The position numbers and the translations under genes are program-made. Shown here piece after piece: positions 60,283 to 64,000 of a stretch of DNA of 64,000 nucleotides (its first letter is position 1; each line of letters starts with the position of its first letter). The notes under the pieces were generated by a model. It made no database searches and was not told the DNA's origin. It was given only the letters and a program-made list of their open reading frames with translations. The DNA comes from Psychroflexus curvus (GTDB lineage: Bacteria > Bacteroidota > Bacteroidia > Flavobacteriales > Flavobacteriaceae), in assembly GCF_020164585.1 (NCBI RefSeq), contig NZ_JAIQZF010000003.1, positions 310,001 through 374,000 of the forward strand, given 5' to 3'.

Positions 60283-62910
60283 ATGTCGAGCAAACTTGAA
60301 TATAATTCAAAAGAATCTGAGCAAAAATGGTATTCCTATTGGGAAAAGCATGAATTTTTTCATTCTGAAATAGATGAAAGAGAAGCTTATTCAATAGTTA
60401 TTCCTCCACCAAATGTCACTGGTGTATTGCATATGGGGCATATGCTGAATAATACCATTCAAGATGTTCTGGTAAGACGGGCAAGATTGCTTGGCAAAAA
60501 TGCGTGTTGGGTTCCAGGGACGGATCATGCGTCGATCGCGACTGAAGCCAAGGTTGTCGCAAAACTTAAGGCTGAAGGCATTTCTAAATCAGACCTAAGT
60601 CGTGAGGAATTTTTGAAGTATGCCTGGGAATGGACCGATGATTACGGAGGCAGAATTTTGAATCAACTCAAAAAACTTGGCGCATCCTGTGATTGGCAAA
60701 GAACCAAATTCACTTTGGATGATGATATGTATGAATCTGTTATACAGTCGTTTATAGATTTGCATAACAAAGGGCTGATATATCGTGGATACCGTATGGT
60801 AAACTGGGATCCAGAAGCTCAAACCACCTTGTCTGATGAAGAAGTTATCTACGAAGAAAAACAAGGCAAACTTTATTATGTGTCTTACAGTTTAGAAAAT
60901 TCTGAAGAAAAATTAACCATAGCTACCACCAGACCAGAAACCATTTTTGGTGATTCAGCTATCTGTATTAATCCAAACGATGAGCGTTTTACGCATCTAA
61001 AAGGTAAAAAAGTTAAAGTTCCCATTGTGGGAAGAAGTATCCCTATTATTGAAGATGACTATGTGGATATGGAGTTTGGGACAGGTTGTCTGAAGGTGAC
61101 GCCAGCTCATGATGAAAATGATAAAGTTCTTGGAGAAAAGCATCAGTTAGAGGTGTACGATATTTTTAATCCTGATGCTACCTTAAATAGTTTTGGACTG
61201 AAGTACGAAGGCCAGGATCGTTTTGAAGCGAGGAAGAACTTCGTAAAAGATTTAGACACTCAGGGCTTTTTATTAAAAACTGAAGAGTACACCAACAAAG
61301 TTGGAACTTCAGAACGAACAAAAGCCATCATAGAACCCAGGCTTTCAGACCAGTGGTTTTTGAAGATGAAAGATCTAGCAGAGCCAGCGATTAAAGCTGT
61401 TCTGGAAAGTGATGCAATAAAACTACATCCCAAAAAGTTTGAAAATACTTACAAACACTGGATGGAAAATATCCGTGATTGGAATATTTCTCGTCAATTA
61501 TGGTGGGGACATCAAATACCAGCTTTTTATTATGGAGATGGAGAAAATGATTATGTGGTTGCTAAAACAATAGAGGAAGCTCTAACGCTAGCAAAAGAAA
61601 AATCCGGTAAATCTTTGAGTTTAAAGGACCTTAGACAAGATGAAGACGTTTTGGATACTTGGTTTTCGTCATGGTTATGGCCTATGAGTGTTTTTGATGG
61701 CATCAGAAACCCGGATAATAAAGAGTTCAATTACTACTATCCAACCAATGATTTAGTGACTGGGCCAGATATTTTATTTTTCTGGGTGGCACGTATGATT
61801 ATGGCAGGTTATGAATATACCGATCAGAAACCATTTGAAAATGTTTATCTCACAGGTTTAGTTAGAGATAAAAAAAGGCGAAAGATGTCCAAATCTTTAG
61901 GAAATTCTCCAGATGCCTTGGGACTTATAGAAAATTACAGTGCCGATGGTGTGCGAGTAGGGTTGCTTCTTAGCAATGCTGCAGGAAACGATTTGTTGTT
62001 TGATGAATCCCTTTGCCAACAAGGGAAGGGATTTAGCAATAAGGTTTGGAACGCTTTTAAACTTATTACTTCATGGGAAGTTGATGCTGAAATTAAGCAA
62101 CCTGATTCTTCCAGGAAAGCTGTAGACTGGTATCAATCTGTTTTTCAAGAGAAACTTAGAGAGCTGGAAAATCATTATAGTAAATATAGAATTTCTGATG
62201 CTTTAATGACCAGTTATAAGTTGGTTTGGGATGATTTCTGTTCGTGGTTTTTAGAAATAATTAAACCGGCCTACCAGAAGCCGATTGACAAATCAACACT
62301 CGATTCGGCTATTGCAATTTTAGAAGATAATCTAAAAATATTACATCCTTTTATGCCGTTTGTGACAGAGGAAATCTGGCATCAAATCACTGAAAGAGAG
62401 CCAGCCGAAGCCCTAACAGTTTCTTCATGGCCGGCACAGAAAAAGTATGATTCCGTGCTTATTTCTGAATTTGATTTTGCTTCTGAAGTTATTTCTGGAA
62501 TTAGAACTATTAGGAAGGAAAAAAATATTTCCTTTAAAAATCAAATTGATTTGGTTGTTTTAAACAATGAATCTGTTTCTGATTTGCTTGACACTGTAAT
62601 TCTAAAAATGGGAAATATTCAGAGCCTGACTTATACTGATTCTCCAGTTGAAGGCAGCCTTACATTTAGAGTTAAGTCCAATGAATATTTCATACCTGTG
62701 GAAGGTGCTATAGATGTGGAAGCTGAAAAAGAGAAATTGAAAGAAGAATTGAAGTATTATGAAGGGTTTTTGAAATCTGTTGAGAAAAAACTTTCCAACG
62801 AACGCTTCATGAACAATGCTCCAGAACAAGTTGTGAATGTTGAGAAACAAAAAAAGGACGATGCTATAGCACAAATACAGACGATTACAAAGAGTTTAAA
62901 AAACCTTTAA
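60283..62910 (+). CDS. valS: valyl-tRNA synthetase
   Basis: ValS charges tRNA-Val. The 875-residue class I synthetase has the HIGH motif as HMGH near residues 49-52 (VTGVLHMGHM), the editing domain (TTRPETIFGDSA), the KMSKS motif near residues 534-538, an anticodon-binding helical domain (FMPFVTEEIWHQI) and a C-terminal coiled coil of about 65 residues. It is a single-gene unit. A promoter-like TAATTTCG lies at 60253-60260. A strong terminator follows the stop. Confidence 0.96.
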   Translation: MSSKLEYNSKESEQKWYSYWEKHEFFHSEIDEREAYSIVIPPPNVTGVLHMGHMLNNTIQDVLVRRARLLGKNACWVPGTDHASIATEAKVVAKLKAEGISKSDLSREEFLKYAWEWTDDYGGRILNQLKKLGASCDWQRTKFTLDDDMYESVIQSFIDLHNKGLIYRGYRMVNWDPEAQTTLSDEEVIYEEKQGKLYYVSYSLENSEEKLTIATTRPETIFGDSAICINPNDERFTHLKGKKVKVPIVGRSIPIIEDDYVDMEFGTGCLKVTPAHDENDKVLGEKHQLEVYDIFNPDATLNSFGLKYEGQDRFEARKNFVKDLDTQGFLLKTEEYTNKVGTSERTKAIIEPRLSDQWFLKMKDLAEPAIKAVLESDAIKLHPKKFENTYKHWMENIRDWNISRQLWWGHQIPAFYYGDGENDYVVAKTIEEALTLAKEKSGKSLSLKDLRQDEDVLDTWFSSWLWPMSVFDGIRNPDNKEFNYYYPTNDLVTGPDILFFWVARMIMAGYEYTDQKPFENVYLTGLVRDKKRRKMSKSLGNSPDALGLIENYSADGVRVGLLLSNAAGNDLLFDESLCQQGKGFSNKVWNAFKLITSWEVDAEIKQPDSSRKAVDWYQSVFQEKLRELENHYSKYRISDALMTSYKLVWDDFCSWFLEIIKPAYQKPIDKSTLDSAIAILEDNLKILHPFMPFVTEEIWHQITEREPAEALTVSSWPAQKKYDSVLISEFDFASEVISGIRTIRKEKNISFKNQIDLVVLNNESVSDLLDTVILKMGNIQSLTYTDSPVEGSLTFRVKSNEYFIPVEGAIDVEAEKEKLKEELKYYEGFLKSVEKKLSNERFMNNAPEQVVNVEKQKKDDAIAQIQTITKSLKNL

Positions 62911-62933
62911 AACAACACAGTTTAGATTATTCT

Positions 62934-62967
62934 AAAAGAGATCAGTTGATATCAATTGGTCTCTTTT
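62934..62967. terminator. bidirectional terminator between valS and the acyl-CoA-binding gene
   Basis: A 15-bp stem (62934-62948 with 62953-62967, two G-T pairs) has the 4-nt loop ATAT. The A run on the left and T run on the right suit both directions of transcription. It fills the gap between the two convergent stops. Confidence 0.85.
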
Positions 62968-63273
62968 TTATTTTATTTGAAATTCGTCACCAAGATAGCG
63001 TTTTGCCAATTTGATGTACTTGATTTTGGACTCTCTTTCAGAAAACTTCTTGACTTGAAACATTGCGTTTGCCTTAAACGCATTGACTAGTTGTTCACCG
63101 TCTACGGGGTTTTGAGTTACCTTAAGATCAGATTCATTTTTAGCATGTTTGTAGTAAGCATAAAAATATAGGAGAACATCTTGAGGGAATTTTCGATGGG
63201 TTCCACTTACCTTAATGTAGGCAAGTTCAAATAAATGATCTAAATCTTCTTCAGAATAACTTTTTAGATCCAT
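62968..63273 (-). CDS. acyl-CoA-binding protein
   Basis: The 101-residue protein matches the small four-helix acyl-CoA-binding (ACBP) family: FELAYIKVSG, then FPQDVLLYFYAYYKHA, which corresponds to the ligand-binding YxxYKxAT segment, and a C-terminal helix with YIKLAKRYL. These proteins are mostly eukaryotic, but also occur in some bacteria. Binding of long-chain acyl-CoA is inferred. It lies 1 nt after psd, so the two are co-transcribed. Confidence 0.85.
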   Translation of the reverse strand: MDLKSYSEEDLDHLFELAYIKVSGTHRKFPQDVLLYFYAYYKHAKNESDLKVTQNPVDGEQLVNAFKANAMFQVKKFSERESKIKYIKLAKRYLGDEFQIK

Positions 63274-63274
63274 C

Positions 63275-63934
63275 TTATTCCACTTTAGAAATGATAGATT
63301 TACCGCCTTTTACCTTTTCATTTATTTCCACTAATACTTCTGCATCAAGGGGTAAAAATATATCTACTCGAGAACCGAATTTTATAAAACCAGAATCACT
63401 TCCCTGTACAGCAGTTTCTCCTTCTTTTGCATAATTAACAATTCTCCTGGCAACAGCACCAGCGATTTGTCTGTAAAGAAGGTTTCCAAATTTTTTAGTT
63501 TTTACAACTACTGTTGTTCTCTCGTTTTCTTCACTTGATTTGGGGTGCCAGGCCACAAGAAATTTACCTGGATGGTATTTGCTATAAAGGATTTTTCCGC
63601 CTACTGGGTGACGCGTTACATGCACGTTTAAGGGAGACATGAAAATAGAGACCTGCAAGCGTTCTTCATTTACAAATTCTGGTTCAAATACTTTTTCAAT
63701 AGCTACCACTTTTCCATCGACAGGAGCCAAAATATGATTTTCGTTTTTATCTATTTCTCGTTTTGGATTTCTGAAAAATTGAGCAACTAAATAGAACATA
63801 ATGATTGTCACGACAAACACTAAAGTGATAATCCACTGTTGATTTTTATCTATCAAAAAATTTGTCAAAAGATTAATGACGATTAAACCAATTAAACTTG
63901 AAACTAGAATTTTATAGCCTTCTTTATGAAACAT
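63275..63934 (-). CDS. psd: phosphatidylserine decarboxylase
   Basis: Psd turns phosphatidylserine into phosphatidylethanolamine, a main membrane lipid. The 219-residue short-type proenzyme has two N-terminal membrane helices, ILAPVDGKVVAIE, FMSPLNVHVTRHPVGG and the self-cleavage site FGSRVD, with Gly187-Ser188 giving the pyruvoyl group on Ser188. Length and motif fit the short family. It heads a two-gene unit with the acyl-CoA-binding protein; the box TACATTTG lies 28 nt upstream. Confidence 0.94.
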   Translation of the reverse strand: MFHKEGYKILVSSLIGLIVINLLTNFLIDKNQQWIITLVFVVTIIMFYLVAQFFRNPKREIDKNENHILAPVDGKVVAIEKVFEPEFVNEERLQVSIFMSPLNVHVTRHPVGGKILYSKYHPGKFLVAWHPKSSEENERTTVVVKTKKFGNLLYRQIAGAVARRIVNYAKEGETAVQGSDSGFIKFGSRVDIFLPLDAEVLVEINEKVKGGKSIISKVE

Positions 63935-63961
63935 AATCTAAGAGTAAAATAAATATGAAAA

Positions 63962-63969
63962 CAAATGTA
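63962..63969 (-). promoter_or_regulatory. -7 promoter element of psd
   Basis: The minus strand reads TACATTTG, matching TAnnTTTG, 27 nt before the psd ATG. It suggests psd has its own promoter, although it could also be part of a longer operon past the window end. Confidence 0.45.
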
Positions 63970-64000
63970 CTAGAAAAAAGCATACTATCCATTCTGTCAA

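Noticed and set aside
1-64000. tRNA, rRNA, CRISPR, insertion sequence, prophage, defence system
   Set aside because: No cloverleaf, rRNA block, regular spacer array, transposase or phage gene was seen on either strand; reading by eye could still miss a divergent small RNA.

Overview
The window is a 64-kb piece of a low-GC chromosome from a member of the Bacteroidota, almost certainly a gliding-type Flavobacteriaceae. Evidence seen directly: genes for the gliding-motility ABC transporter (GldA, GldF, GldG), a Rho factor with the long charged N-terminal insertion typical of the phylum, DUF4293, a CcsB-CcsA fusion, and repeated Bacteroidota-type promoters (TTTG or TTG, a spacer of about 15-21 nt, then TAnnTTTG) in place of sigma-70 -35/-10 boxes. 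No tRNA, rRNA, CRISPR array, insertion sequence or prophage was seen. The genus was not determined.

Layout. 1-5.4 kb: end of a CvfB-like S1 protein, tryptophan 2,3-dioxygenase, thioredoxin reductase, AroB, proline dehydrogenase. 5.4-13.7 kb: DinB-like protein, XseAB, KdsA, DUF2911, and a PIG-L deacetylase / 44-residue membrane protein / sodium:solute symporter cassette. 13.8-18 kb: a six-gene minus-strand operon (DUF2520, KdsC, UbiA-type prenyltransferase, Maf, lipoprotein, small MscS). 18.2-21.4 kb: fused cytochrome c synthase CcsBA. 21.7-25.4 kb: minus-strand gldA, two tandem DUF368 genes and aroE. 25.5-29.9 kb: plus-strand DAHP synthase/chorismate mutase, rsgA, dtd, MazG-like, small membrane protein, aroA. 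30-36.9 kb: queA, rlmH, and the nadC-yihY-chalcone isomerase-like-DUF2147-priA operon. 37-42 kb: oxyR, a SulP transporter, a repeat element, rho, DUF4293. 42.6-47.9 kb: MntP-like pump, phosphoesterase, truA, ABC exporter, cdaA, folP. 48-52 kb: a broken DUF5652-like gene and the gldFG operon led by a SAM hydrolase-type protein and an ABM-domain protein. 51.8-58.4 kb: phoH, purC, DUF4174, an ECF sigma factor, a glycosyltransferase, a Cys-rich small protein, murB and an aminotransferase. 58.4-64 kb: a PDZ aspartyl protease, a decayed DUF1573 gene, valS, an acyl-CoA-binding protein and psd.

How the genes work together. Most of the window is core metabolism and envelope building. Four chorismate-pathway enzymes (DAHP synthase-chorismate mutase, AroB, AroE, AroA) lie scattered over 26 kb. 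KdsA and KdsC supply KDO for lipopolysaccharide, MurB makes a peptidoglycan precursor, Psd makes phosphatidylethanolamine, and the two DUF368 proteins probably recycle polyprenyl phosphate. Stress and signalling functions are OxyR (both redox cysteines present), the c-di-AMP cyclase CdaA and an ECF sigma factor.

The least ordinary items are two genes broken by in-frame TAA codons (48008-48241 and 59797-60179), the unlisted 44-codon gene overlapping the symporter start (11072-11206), an inverted-repeat element with a GC-rich palindromic core (39719-39855), promoters placed so close to ATG that the messages should be nearly leaderless, and four convergent gene pairs whose stop codons overlap by exactly 4 nt. 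I did not find a large undescribed system; the candidates listed are small-scale.
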